This document shows positions 6,355 to 12,978 of a DNA stretch of 17,362 nt, one piece after another. The stretch covers positions 1-17,362 of the forward strand of contig CAMPVQ010000012.1 in the NCBI GenBank assembly GCA_946997535.1, read 5' to 3'. Source of the DNA: an uncultured Candidatus Saccharibacteria bacterium. Lineage in GTDB: Bacteria > Patescibacteriota > Saccharimonadia > Saccharimonadales > Saccharimonadaceae. Under the pieces are notes generated by a model that made no database searches, was not told the origin of the DNA, and worked only from the letters and a program-made list of their open reading frames with translations. The position numbers and the translations under genes were made by a program. Within the stretch, counting starts at the first letter, position 1. Each line of letters begins with the position of its first letter.

Positions 6355-7398
6355 ATGGCAAAAGCCTTAACCATGGCTGACCTGCTTGCTGGCGGTGAAG
6401 CAAATGTAGTTGAAGCAGGTTCGACTGTTAACGGTAAAATTCTTTCCGTCAAAAAGAATGAAATCTTGGTAGATCTCGGCGCGCACGGTCTCGGTATGGT
6501 GCCACGTCGTGAAATCGGCTTCGGCAAGAAGTACAATCCTGGTGACGATGTAGTCGCTAGCGTCATTGACGACGAATTGCCAAGCGGCATGGTGCTGCTT
6601 TCTCTACGCAAGGCAGCGAAGGAGCGCGGCTGGGACGAGGTCCAACGCGTGGTTGAAGAGGGTAAGAGCATCACTGTTACCCCATTTGACGCCAATCGTG
6701 GCGGTTTGCTTATCGAGTTTGAAGGTGTGCGTGGCTTTATGCCAGTGTCACAGCTCAGCACCGAGCACTACCCACGCACCAGCGATAAAGATGAAATCAT
6801 TCGCCGCTTGAAGGCTTTGATTGGCAAGGACATGCTAGTCCAGATTCTTGACGCTGACCAGAAGGGTAATAAGCTCATCTTCAGCGAAAAAGAAGCCGTA
6901 AAGGATGGCCTCACCGAGCGCCTCACCAACATGAAGGTTGGCGATATCGTCTCTGGTAAGGTGACCGGCATTGTCGACTTTGGCGCGTTCGTCAACGTTG
7001 ACGGCATCGAAGGCCTTGTGCACATCAGCGAAGTTAGCTGGGAGCACATTGCTGAGGTGAAGGACCGCCTCCACATTGGTGACGAAGTCAAGGCCAAGAT
7101 TATTGGCATTGATAAGGACCGCCTCAGCTTGTCTATCAAGCAGACCACGCCTGACCCATGGCTTGACGAAGCTGCCAAGTTTAAGGTTGGTGATAAGGTT
7201 GAAGGCACTGTGACTCGCGTCACCCCATTTGGTGCCTTTGTCCAGATTAGCCCAGCTGTTGAGGCGCTGGTACACGTTAGCGAACTCGGCGAAGATGTCA
7301 ACCCAGAGAAGCTCTTCACCGTGAACGAAAAGCGTGAGTTCAACGTATTAGAAATCGACACTGAGAATCGTAAGATTCGTCTTGGTTTAACAAAATGA
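6355..7398 (+). CDS. rpsA: Small-subunit ribosomal protein S1 (four S1 domains)
   Basis: S1 binds mRNA on the 30S subunit and helps place it for initiation. From the chosen ATG the product is 347 residues and consists of four S1/OB-fold repeats at about 22-86, 102-179, 195-262 and 279-346. Repeats three and four carry the canonical VDFGAFV...GLVHISE and TPFGAFV...ALVHVSE cores; repeat two is divergent. E. coli S1 has six repeats, but shorter versions are usual in other phyla. The start at 6355 has TGAGGT eight bases upstream. An in-frame GTG at 6322 with AGAGGTA four bases before it would add 11 residues (MARPLSVRFIL) and cannot be excluded. It is followed by infB in the same direction after 51 bases, with two promoters upstream. 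Confidence 0.88.
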   Translation: MAKALTMADLLAGGEANVVEAGSTVNGKILSVKKNEILVDLGAHGLGMVPRREIGFGKKYNPGDDVVASVIDDELPSGMVLLSLRKAAKERGWDEVQRVVEEGKSITVTPFDANRGGLLIEFEGVRGFMPVSQLSTEHYPRTSDKDEIIRRLKALIGKDMLVQILDADQKGNKLIFSEKEAVKDGLTERLTNMKVGDIVSGKVTGIVDFGAFVNVDGIEGLVHISEVSWEHIAEVKDRLHIGDEVKAKIIGIDKDRLSLSIKQTTPDPWLDEAAKFKVGDKVEGTVTRVTPFGAFVQISPAVEALVHVSELGEDVNPEKLFTVNEKREFNVLEIDTENRKIRLGLTK

Positions 7399-7414
7399 GT
7401 GCCCATTAATTAGC

Positions 7415-7436
7415 GGCGCAGTTTGCCATCTGCGCC
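7415..7436 (+). promoter_or_regulatory. RNA hairpin between rpsA and infB
   Basis: GGCGCAG (7415-7421) and CTGCGCC (7430-7436) form a perfect seven-pair stem with an eight-base loop. It ends three bases before the AAGGAG ribosome-binding site of infB (7440-7445). There is no U-run, so it is more likely a processing site or translational control element than a terminator. Confidence 0.5.
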
Positions 7437-7449
7437 AGAAAGGAGTGTG

Positions 7450-9231
7450 ATGGCAGACAATAAAATTATCCAAATCCCGAGTATGATTACGGTGGGTGAC
7501 CTAGCGGCTAAGCTAGACATCCCCGTAGTCAAGCTCGTGGGTGAGCTATTTAAGAATGGTATCATGGCCACCGTTAACCAACGGATTGACTTTGAGACCG
7601 CTGAAATTATTCTAGAAGAGTTGGGCGTTGACGCCAAAATTGAGAAAAAGGACGTGGAGGCGGATGCCACCGACCAGCTCGAGATTCATTTATCAAAGAA
7701 CGCTAAGCCACGCGCGCCGATTGTGGCGGTGATGGGGCACGTTGACCATGGCAAGACTACCTTGCTAGACAACATTTTGCAGATGCATCGCCAGTCGGGC
7801 GAGGCGGGTGGCATCACGCAGCACATTTCGGCCTATCAGACCGTACACAACGACCGGCCGATTACCTTTCTTGATACCCCAGGGCACGAGGCGTTTGCCG
7901 CTTTGCGTCAGCACGGCGCGACCTTGACCGACGTGGTGATTATCGTGGTGGCAGCGGATGATGGCGTAAAGCCACAGACCGTGGAGGCGATTAAGTTTGC
8001 CCGTACCGCCAACGCCAAGATTGTGGTAGCTATCAACAAGATGGATAAGCCGACCGCCAACCCGAACTTAGTGCGTACGCAACTGGCGAGCGACTACGGC
8101 CTCAACCCAGAAGAGTGGGGCGGTGACACCATTATGGTGGAAGTCTCGGCCGTGACGGGGCAAGGCGTCGACCAGTTGCTCGACGCGGTGTTGCTCGTGG
8201 CCGACATGGAAGAATTAAAGGCCGATTATAACGTTGAGGCTGAGGGCTTGGTGATTGAGTCTAACCTCGAGAAGGGGCGTGGCGCCGTGGTGCGTATGCT
8301 GATTGAGAACGGCACGCTAAACAAGGGCGACTTTATTGTGGCGGGCAGCGCTTGGGGTAAGGTTCGTACCATGGAAGACTGGCGCGGCAAGGACTTGAAG
8401 GCCGCTGGGCCATCTACACCGGTGACCGTGACCGGATTCCGTGAAGTGCCACCGTTTGGCAAGCGCATTGAGGAAGTGAAGAATGAGCGCGAGGCGAAGG
8501 CCTTGGCTGCCAAGCACTACAATGAGCAGATTCAGTCTACTGCAGATGCCAACATCACCAGTACGGACTTACTGCGCATGATGAACCGCGAAACCGAGCA
8601 GCAAGTGGCCAACTTTGTGGTGAAGGCTGACGTGCAGGGCTCATTGACCTCTGTAATTGACTCGCTGAAGTTGCTTGAAACTGACGAAGTGGCGGTAAAG
8701 ATTATTGCTAGCGGCGTAGGTGACATTACCGAAGGCGACATTAGTGCCGCCATGAGTGCCAACGCCACCGTGTTTGGCTTCAACGTCAATTTACCGGGGG
8801 TGGTGCGCCAGTTGGCCAACCGCGCTCACGTGCCGGTGCAATTGTACAAGATTATTTATGAGCTGATTGATAACGCCAAGGATATCATGAGCGACCTCTT
8901 GCCGGATGCGGTGACTGAGGAGGCAGTGGGTGAACTGGAGGTGAAGGGTATCTTCCGTACCACCAAGGACCAAGTGATTACCGGTGGCCTGATTACCGAT
9001 GGCAAGCTGCTGCCAGATGTGGAAGTTCGCATTTGGCGCGGCAAAGGCAAGAAGGCCGAGCAAATCGGCACGGCGCATATCGCCAGCATCCAGAAGGAGA
9101 AGTCTGAGATTAAGGAAGGTCACGCCGGCGAAATGTGCGGCGTCAGCCTTGCTACCAAAGAGCGGCTGGAACTCGTCTTGGGCGACCGACTCGAGATGTT
9201 CCGCGTTGTCCGCCAAAAGCGACACTTGTAA
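7450..9231 (+). CDS. infB: Translation initiation factor IF-2
   Basis: IF-2 is the GTPase that brings initiator fMet-tRNA to the ribosome. From the ATG at 7450 (AAGGAG four bases upstream) the product is 593 residues. It begins with a short IF2-N-like domain (IPSMITVGDLAAKLDIP) instead of the long basic extension of E. coli IF2 (890 residues). The GTPase motifs are complete: GHVDHGKT at 96-103, GGITQHI at 120-126, DTPGHE at 142-147, NKMD at 196-199 and SAVTG at 233-237. Domains II-IV follow to the C-terminus (GDRLEMFRVVRQKRHL). An in-frame start at 7423 is rejected, because it lies in the hairpin and has no ribosome-binding site. It is co-transcribed with rpsA and closed by a strong terminator; rbfA or truB do not follow. 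Confidence 0.97.
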   Translation: MADNKIIQIPSMITVGDLAAKLDIPVVKLVGELFKNGIMATVNQRIDFETAEIILEELGVDAKIEKKDVEADATDQLEIHLSKNAKPRAPIVAVMGHVDHGKTTLLDNILQMHRQSGEAGGITQHISAYQTVHNDRPITFLDTPGHEAFAALRQHGATLTDVVIIVVAADDGVKPQTVEAIKFARTANAKIVVAINKMDKPTANPNLVRTQLASDYGLNPEEWGGDTIMVEVSAVTGQGVDQLLDAVLLVADMEELKADYNVEAEGLVIESNLEKGRGAVVRMLIENGTLNKGDFIVAGSAWGKVRTMEDWRGKDLKAAGPSTPVTVTGFREVPPFGKRIEEVKNEREAKALAAKHYNEQIQSTADANITSTDLLRMMNRETEQQVANFVVKADVQGSLTSVIDSLKLLETDEVAVKIIASGVGDITEGDISAAMSANATVFGFNVNLPGVVRQLANRAHVPVQLYKIIYELIDNAKDIMSDLLPDAVTEEAVGELEVKGIFRTTKDQVITGGLITDGKLLPDVEVRIWRGKGKKAEQIGTAHIASIQKEKSEIKEGHAGEMCGVSLATKERLELVLGDRLEMFRVVRQKRHL

Positions 9232-9253
9232 AGTCTGCCAGCACTGCTTACTA

Positions 9254-9283
9254 AAACCCCACCTTTGCAGGTGGGGTTTATTT
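9254..9283. terminator. Bidirectional intrinsic terminator between infB and the toxin-antitoxin pair
   Basis: AAACCCCACCT (9254-9264) and AGGTGGGGTTT (9269-9279) form an 11-pair stem with a TTGC loop. On the plus strand TTATTT follows; on the minus strand the arm ends in TTTTAG. It can stop both infB and the convergent toxin gene. Confidence 0.85.
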
Positions 9284-9284
9284 G

Positions 9285-9566
9285 CTATAGATTAAAGATA
9301 TCCGAGTGATTACCTGAATTGATAATAGTCAGTATTAAGATGTCGTCCTCTATTTTATAGAGCAGTAGCCAATTGGGCTTGATATGACATTCACATATGC
9401 CGTTAAATTTACCCCGTAGGACGTGATTTTTATACTTCGGCTCAAGTGGGTAGCCATTGGCTAGTTTTTCAATAACTTCGTCTAATAGTGTTATATCAAA
9501 ACCGCGTTTTATCAGTAGCCGGTAGCTTTTCTTGTAGGCGCTAGTGAACTTTATCTGGTACATCAT
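9285..9566 (-). CDS. yafQ: RelE/YafQ-family mRNA interferase toxin
   Basis: YafQ-type toxins cut mRNA in the ribosomal A site. The 93-residue product aligns by eye with E. coli YafQ along its length: YKNHVLRG at 45-52 (YafQ YKDHPLQG), CHIKPNWLLLYK at 60-71 (AHVEPDWILIYK) and SGNHSDIF at 84-91 (TGTHAALF). The histidines matching the catalytic H50, H63 and H87 are present as H48, H61 and H87, but the position of catalytic D67 is N65. Activity may be altered. The start (ATG at 9566, or the adjacent ATG at 9563) lies inside the 3' end of the antitoxin gene, a 26-base overlap that implies translational coupling. It is a standard type II toxin-antitoxin arrangement; the precise subfamily symbol is by resemblance only. 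Confidence 0.85.
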   Translation of the reverse strand: MMYQIKFTSAYKKSYRLLIKRGFDITLLDEVIEKLANGYPLEPKYKNHVLRGKFNGICECHIKPNWLLLYKIEDDILILTIINSGNHSDIFNL

Positions 9567-9837
9567 CGGTCAGTAACGCCTGCTTTAAATCTTTCATTGA
9601 ATTGTAGGACGGAACTGCCGGATCTCTGGCGATTTTATTAGCTTCATCAATTGCCGCCAGTGTAGTGGTGTTGAAATGGGGCAGCTCTACGTTAAATGGG
9701 ATGCCGCCGCGCAACACGCATTGATGAAGAAATAAGTTGACGGCGCCTGACATATCCAAGCCGAGTCGGTCAAATAGTTGGCTGGCTTGAGTCTTAGTAA
9801 CGGCGTCAATACGAATTTGTGTAGGGATAGTAGCCAT
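9541..9837 (-). CDS. dinJ: RelB/DinJ-family antitoxin
   Basis: The 98-residue product has the DinJ/RelB architecture. An N-terminal ribbon-helix-helix (IPTQIRIDAVTKTQASQLF, then LGLDMSGAVNLFLHQ) mediates dimerisation and operator binding. The typical GGIPFNVELP segment follows at 44-53. The C-terminal helix (about 60-98) would wrap and neutralise the toxin. It precedes and overlaps the YafQ-like toxin gene, the usual order for this family. A promoter with an inverted repeat over its -10 box lies directly upstream, as expected for autoregulation by the antitoxin or the complex. The ATG at 9837 follows a weak AAAGGT ribosome-binding site. The gene pair is an accessory element inserted next to infB. 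Confidence 0.88.
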   Translation of the reverse strand: MATIPTQIRIDAVTKTQASQLFDRLGLDMSGAVNLFLHQCVLRGGIPFNVELPHFNTTTLAAIDEANKIARDPAVPSYNSMKDLKQALLTDDVPDKVH

Positions 9838-9851
9838 AATTTTTTACCTTT

Positions 9852-9866
9852 CTACTACAATAGTAG
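9852..9866. promoter_or_regulatory. Operator candidate of the antitoxin
   Basis: CTACTACAATAGTAG is a perfect inverted repeat (six-base arms, three-base spacer) covering the -10 box and the bases after it. A ribbon-helix-helix dimer bound here would block the promoter, the usual autoregulation of RelB/DinJ systems. Confidence 0.6.
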
Positions 9867-9888
9867 CACTAATGGTATACGACGTCAA
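9860..9888 (-). promoter_or_regulatory. Promoter of the toxin-antitoxin operon
   Basis: On the minus strand TTGACG (9888-9883), a 17-base spacer ending in TGC, and TACTAT (9865-9860). Confidence 0.7.
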
Positions 9889-9976
9889 TACTTTGTATTA
9901 TAATTAGGGTAAACAAAAAAGAGGGTGTCGCTTAGGTATCTGGCCGTTCGCGCTCCCATCGTGGTAATATGTTTAT

Positions 9977-9985
9977 ATTATAGCA
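9977..9985 (-). promoter_or_regulatory. Orphan extended -10 promoter pointing toward the toxin-antitoxin genes
   Basis: On the minus strand TGC precedes TATAAT (9982-9977). No annotated gene starts close by. The expected transcript would begin near 9970 and reach a run of six U at 9920-9915, after a weakly paired stretch. It could be a short RNA, a 24-codon reading frame starting at 9959, or an extra promoter for the antitoxin. Confidence 0.35.
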
Positions 9986-9991
9986 TACTTT

Positions 9992-10294
9992 TTATTTTAG
10001 AAACTCGCGCACGAGCGCTAGGCCTTCGGCGCCGCAGCGACCTTCGATTTTGTTGATAATGGGGTTAAACTCGGCGCGGTTTAGTGGGTCTAACGGAGTG
10101 TGACTCGTGATGGCGTACTCGCGCGCATCGCAGATACCAGAGATGAGCTCCCAGTCGATAAAATCGCAGCCCCAGAGGTTGCGCAGTTCAGCTGTGATGT
10201 TGCCTACGGCCACCAAGGTGTCTAAATTGTCCGGTTGCGCCAGCAGTAGCGTCAAAAGGTTAACCGCCACGCGTGCTTTTGCCAAGTCGTTCAT
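9992..10294 (-). CDS. Hypothetical protein, 100 residues
   Basis: I do not recognise the family. The chosen start gives MNDLAKARVAVNLLTLLLAQ and 100 residues; a 12-residue longer version from 10330 would begin inside the promoter and is rejected. The protein looks soluble and mainly helical, with an amphipathic N-terminus, a WGCDFIDWELISGICDAREY block in the middle (two Trp, two Cys) and a third Cys in EGRCGAEGLALVREFLK near the end. There is no signal peptide and no membrane helix. Its promoter is divergent from that of the large surface operon, with only 13 bases between the two -35 boxes, so the two could share regulation. The ATG coincides with the predicted transcription start, so translation would be leaderless. 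Confidence 0.75.
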   Translation of the reverse strand: MNDLAKARVAVNLLTLLLAQPDNLDTLVAVGNITAELRNLWGCDFIDWELISGICDAREYAITSHTPLDPLNRAEFNPIINKIEGRCGAEGLALVREFLK

Positions 10295-10300
10295 ATTATG

Positions 10301-10330
10301 ATTGTACCACCGCCGCCAGCCATTTGACAA
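10301..10330 (-). promoter_or_regulatory. Promoter of the 100-residue gene, apparently leaderless
   Basis: On the minus strand TTGTCA (10330-10325), an 18-base spacer ending in TGG, and TACAAT (10306-10301). Six bases (CATAAT) separate the box from the ATG at 10294, which places the expected start point on the A of the ATG. Confidence 0.6.
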
Positions 10331-10343
10331 AAGCGGAATATTA

Positions 10344-10372
10344 TTGACAAATATTACTATTTGTGGTAAACT
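10344..10372 (+). promoter_or_regulatory. Promoter of the large surface-protein operon
   Basis: TTGACA (10344-10349), a 17-base spacer ending in TGG, and TAAACT (10367-10372). A leader of about 38 bases carries AAGGAG at 10402-10407, ten bases before the ATG at 10418. Confidence 0.75.
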
Positions 10373-10417
10373 ACAAGCATAGTTCTCAAGAGGAGACTGA
10401 TAAGGAGAAGATGATTT

Positions 10418-12958
10418 ATGCGAAGTAACAATAGTTATGCTATCCGCAATCGAGCGTCGGCCTACACGCTAAATAAGCGTCGGGTGATGAATAAGATGCT
10501 TGAGAGCGGTGCCTACTTACTTGACATGGACGAGACTGGCCATGTCTATGCTCACCGCGGCGAATATAGCGGTAATTTCGATAAAAAGCATGATGACTTG
10601 GGCGAGGTTAAGCTTAGCCCAGAGCAAGTGCGCGCCGGTCGTCGCCAGATGGCTGCTGGTAAAGTAGCGGTGGCGGCTGAAAGTGGCCGTTATCACGTGC
10701 CAGAGCTTAAGCCAGTCAAGATAGAAAAGAAGCCAGTGGTGAAGCCAGCCAAGGCTGAGCGCCACGTCTCGATGCCAGAGTTGAAGGTGCCAGAGCTAAA
10801 GTTGGCCGACGAGACAGCCAAGCCGGTTGAAATGCCAGAGGCTATGAAGCGTGCCATTGCGAACGCCGAAAAAGCCGAGAGCAAGAAGGCTGAAGCTAAA
10901 GCTAAGCACGCCAAATCTGAGGTTAAGCCTGAGGCTAAGCACACTAAGGTTGCTACTGAAGCCAAGCCAAAGCACGCCGCTGAGCTGAAGCTCCTCCCGT
11001 TAGACGAGGTATTGAAGTTAAACGAGCAAGACTTTTCAGATTACGTACATAGTTTGCTGGATACTTACGATGAGCGCCGCGAACAGCGGATGCTTGCCAA
11101 CTTGACGCGTCATAATGAGGAAGACAAGAAGGCGGCCGATAAGAAGGAAGCACAAGACCTGCTTGACAACTTATCACGCCGCAACGCCAAGGCAACCGAG
11201 GAAGCGCAAGCCTTTGCTAAGGCTGACACTGATGCTGCTAAGGTAGTTGAACCTCAAGAAAGTCTTGAGGATGAGATGGGTAAGATATCCGACGACGCCG
11301 ACAAGGCCATGAGTGCCGACGAATTTGGCGAATACGATGATGAAGAAACGCCACGCGAGCACAAGTTCTTGAACTTCTGGCGTAAGGCGTGGAACAACAT
11401 TCGCGACCGCTTTAGCTGGAAGAAGAAGGCAGCAGAGGCTGAAAGCGAAGACGACAAGCCAACTGAATTACTTACCAACAGTGGTAATGGCAATAAGGGT
11501 GATGACGGCGAAGCTGCCACGAGCGACCCAGAAAAGCCAAAGCGTTGGGCGTACAAGCTAGCCGTCGGCGCGTTGGCTATGATCGCCTTCGGTATCGGTG
11601 TAGGTGTTAAGGGTTGTAGCGATAACCATAACAACCAGCCAACCGTTGAGACTACGGTTAATTGGAACAACAACACCAAGGGTGAGACCGAATTAGACAA
11701 GAAGACCGAGGCGAAGGAACGCAAGGCGAAGCAAGAGAAGGCGAAGGCCGATAAGAAAGATAACGCCAAGGCCGAAGCCAAAGCTAACACCGAAGCCAAA
11801 GCTAACACCGAAGCCAAAGCTAACACCGAAGCCAACGCCAACACGGACAATAAATTTATTGACCGTGCCGCAAAGGAGATGGGTCTTAGCAGTGAAAAGG
11901 TGCAGCAACTAGCCAGCTACTATGGTATTAGTCCAAGCGAGCTTGGCACTTCAGCTGGTGAAGCTAAGATGCGCGACCACATGTCGAATGGTCTTAACCT
12001 TAATGAACAGATGCAGGCCAACGGCGACGTCAACGCCTTCCGCGATGAATACATTTTTGTCACCTACAACAACCCAATGGTGCGTGCTCAGATTGCTGCC
12101 GCGCTTGATGAAGACCAAACCCCAGATGCCGGCCTTGACGGCATGGAAGACGGTTCTGTCTTAATGAACCAAAAGTTGAACCAGTACAACGCCGCGCCGA
12201 CCGCCCACCAAGACTTTACCCGCGTTCGTGATTACATCCGCAATGCCAATGTCACGGTGCGCCCAGCCGTCGCCCAGCGCGCTTACTCTGTCTTCTACAA
12301 CGGTCAGATGTACATTGGTAACCCAACCGAAAACGACGGTGGTACCAATCAGTGGATTTACCGCATGGATAACGGCAGCACTCAGGTGGAAATTAAGAAC
12401 TTGTGCGCTCAGTTGAATGTGCCAGACGTTGCGCCAGCACCAAAGCCACGGGTTTACGAATATGTGGTGCATCACGACAATCCAACTCCGACACCGGCTC
12501 CAACACCAGATAAGCCAGCTCCAACGCCGACTCCAACCCCAGAGCCAACACCAACCCCAACGCCAGTTCCAACACCGGAACCGACCCCAATTCCAACCCC
12601 AGAGCCAACTCCTACTCCTACTCCAACCCCAACACCAAAGTTGGAGCCAAAGAAGCCAGAAGAGAGTTCATTGCTCAAGGGTGACCACCAGACGGCAATG
12701 CGCCCACCAGTGTTAGACACTCCACCGAAGTACGTACCTTACACGCCAAGCAAGCCAGAGGCACCAAAGCCAGTGGAGAACAGCAAGCCGGTTGACCCAG
12801 AGGAAGACCCGCACAAGTGGGATAACCACTACGTTGATCCACAGGGCAACATTAAGCCAATTGAGAATCACGGCGACAAGTTCGTGCCAGCCCCAACTGA
12901 CGACCATGGCAACATTGGTTCGTATCAAGAGGAGCGCCCAGACGACACCGCTCGTTAA
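10418..12958 (+). CDS. Large single-pass envelope protein with Pro/Thr stalk (hypothetical)
   Basis: The 846-residue product has no N-terminal signal peptide. Residues 1-370 are charged (Lys, Glu, Ala) and should be cytoplasmic; residues 1-80 look ordered (a Lys/Arg-rich start, then GAYLLDMDETGHVYAHRGEYSG in part). A single membrane helix spans about 378-398, preceded by KPKRWAYK and followed by C400. Outside lies a Lys/Ala/Glu helix with three exact KANTEA-type repeats (about 454-471), then a globular region (478-682), and then a stalk of TPTP/PEPTP repeats (about 688-745). The C-terminal 100 residues are Pro/Asp/His-rich, with no LPxTG box or second membrane helix. Topology suggests a protein linking cytoplasm and cell surface. 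It is first in an operon with the DUF11 protein, 20 bases apart. I do not recognise the family; an attachment role is inference. Confidence 0.88.
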   Translation: MRSNNSYAIRNRASAYTLNKRRVMNKMLESGAYLLDMDETGHVYAHRGEYSGNFDKKHDDLGEVKLSPEQVRAGRRQMAAGKVAVAAESGRYHVPELKPVKIEKKPVVKPAKAERHVSMPELKVPELKLADETAKPVEMPEAMKRAIANAEKAESKKAEAKAKHAKSEVKPEAKHTKVATEAKPKHAAELKLLPLDEVLKLNEQDFSDYVHSLLDTYDERREQRMLANLTRHNEEDKKAADKKEAQDLLDNLSRRNAKATEEAQAFAKADTDAAKVVEPQESLEDEMGKISDDADKAMSADEFGEYDDEETPREHKFLNFWRKAWNNIRDRFSWKKKAAEAESEDDKPTELLTNSGNGNKGDDGEAATSDPEKPKRWAYKLAVGALAMIAFGIGVGVKGCSDNHNNQPTVETTVNWNNNTKGETELDKKTEAKERKAKQEKAKADKKDNAKAEAKANTEAKANTEAKANTEANANTDNKFIDRAAKEMGLSSEKVQQLASYYGISPSELGTSAGEAKMRDHMSNGLNLNEQMQANGDVNAFRDEYIFVTYNNPMVRAQIAAALDEDQTPDAGLDGMEDGSVLMNQKLNQYNAAPTAHQDFTRVRDYIRNANVTVRPAVAQRAYSVFYNGQMYIGNPTENDGGTNQWIYRMDNGSTQVEIKNLCAQLNVPDVAPAPKPRVYEYVVHHDNPTPTPAPTPDKPAPTPTPTPEPTPTPTPVPTPEPTPIPTPEPTPTPTPTPTPKLEPKKPEESSLLKGDHQTAMRPPVLDTPPKYVPYTPSKPEAPKPVENSKPVDPEEDPHKWDNHYVDPQGNIKPIENHGDKFVPAPTDDHGNIGSYQEERPDDTAR
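11774..11845 (+). repeat. In-frame 18-base tandem repeat (three exact copies plus one degenerate)
   Basis: The unit GAAGCCAAAGCTAACACC occurs at 11774-11791, 11792-11809 and 11810-11827 without a change. A fourth degenerate copy occupies 11828-11845. Each unit adds six residues (EAKANT), so copy-number change would lengthen the extracellular helix without breaking the frame. Confidence 0.95.
12484..12640 (+). repeat. Pro/Thr codon repeat encoding the stalk
   Basis: Degenerate six-base units of the type CCAACN/CCGACN encode TPTP, PEPTP and PIPTP runs. The variation at third codon positions suggests an old, selected protein repeat and not a recent DNA expansion. Shorter TPTPTPEPKPEP runs occur in the next gene at 14086-14148. 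Confidence 0.8.
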
Positions 12959-12978
12959 ATTAAGGAAGGAGAGAGAAG

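Noticed and set aside
6768..7406. Open frame of 212 codons on the minus strand opposite rpsA
   Set aside because: Ser/Thr/Leu-rich mirror of four S1 repeats, no promoter or ribosome-binding site; a shadow of the real gene.
7415..7436. Hairpin between rpsA and infB as a terminator
   Set aside because: No U-run, and it lies directly before the infB ribosome-binding site; kept as an RNA element only.
10411..10428. Six-codon frame (ATG at 10411) overlapping the start of the 846-residue gene
   Set aside because: Close to the ribosome-binding site but ends after five residues; could be a chance overlap and there is no evidence of attenuation.
11254..11850. Minus-strand frame of 198 codons with VLALAS repeats opposite the 846-residue protein
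   Set aside because: The repeat is only the antisense reading of the 18-base EAKANT repeat; no start signals.
12484..12640. CRISPR-like regular repeat
   Set aside because: It is an in-frame Pro/Thr codon repeat with no spacers of constant length.
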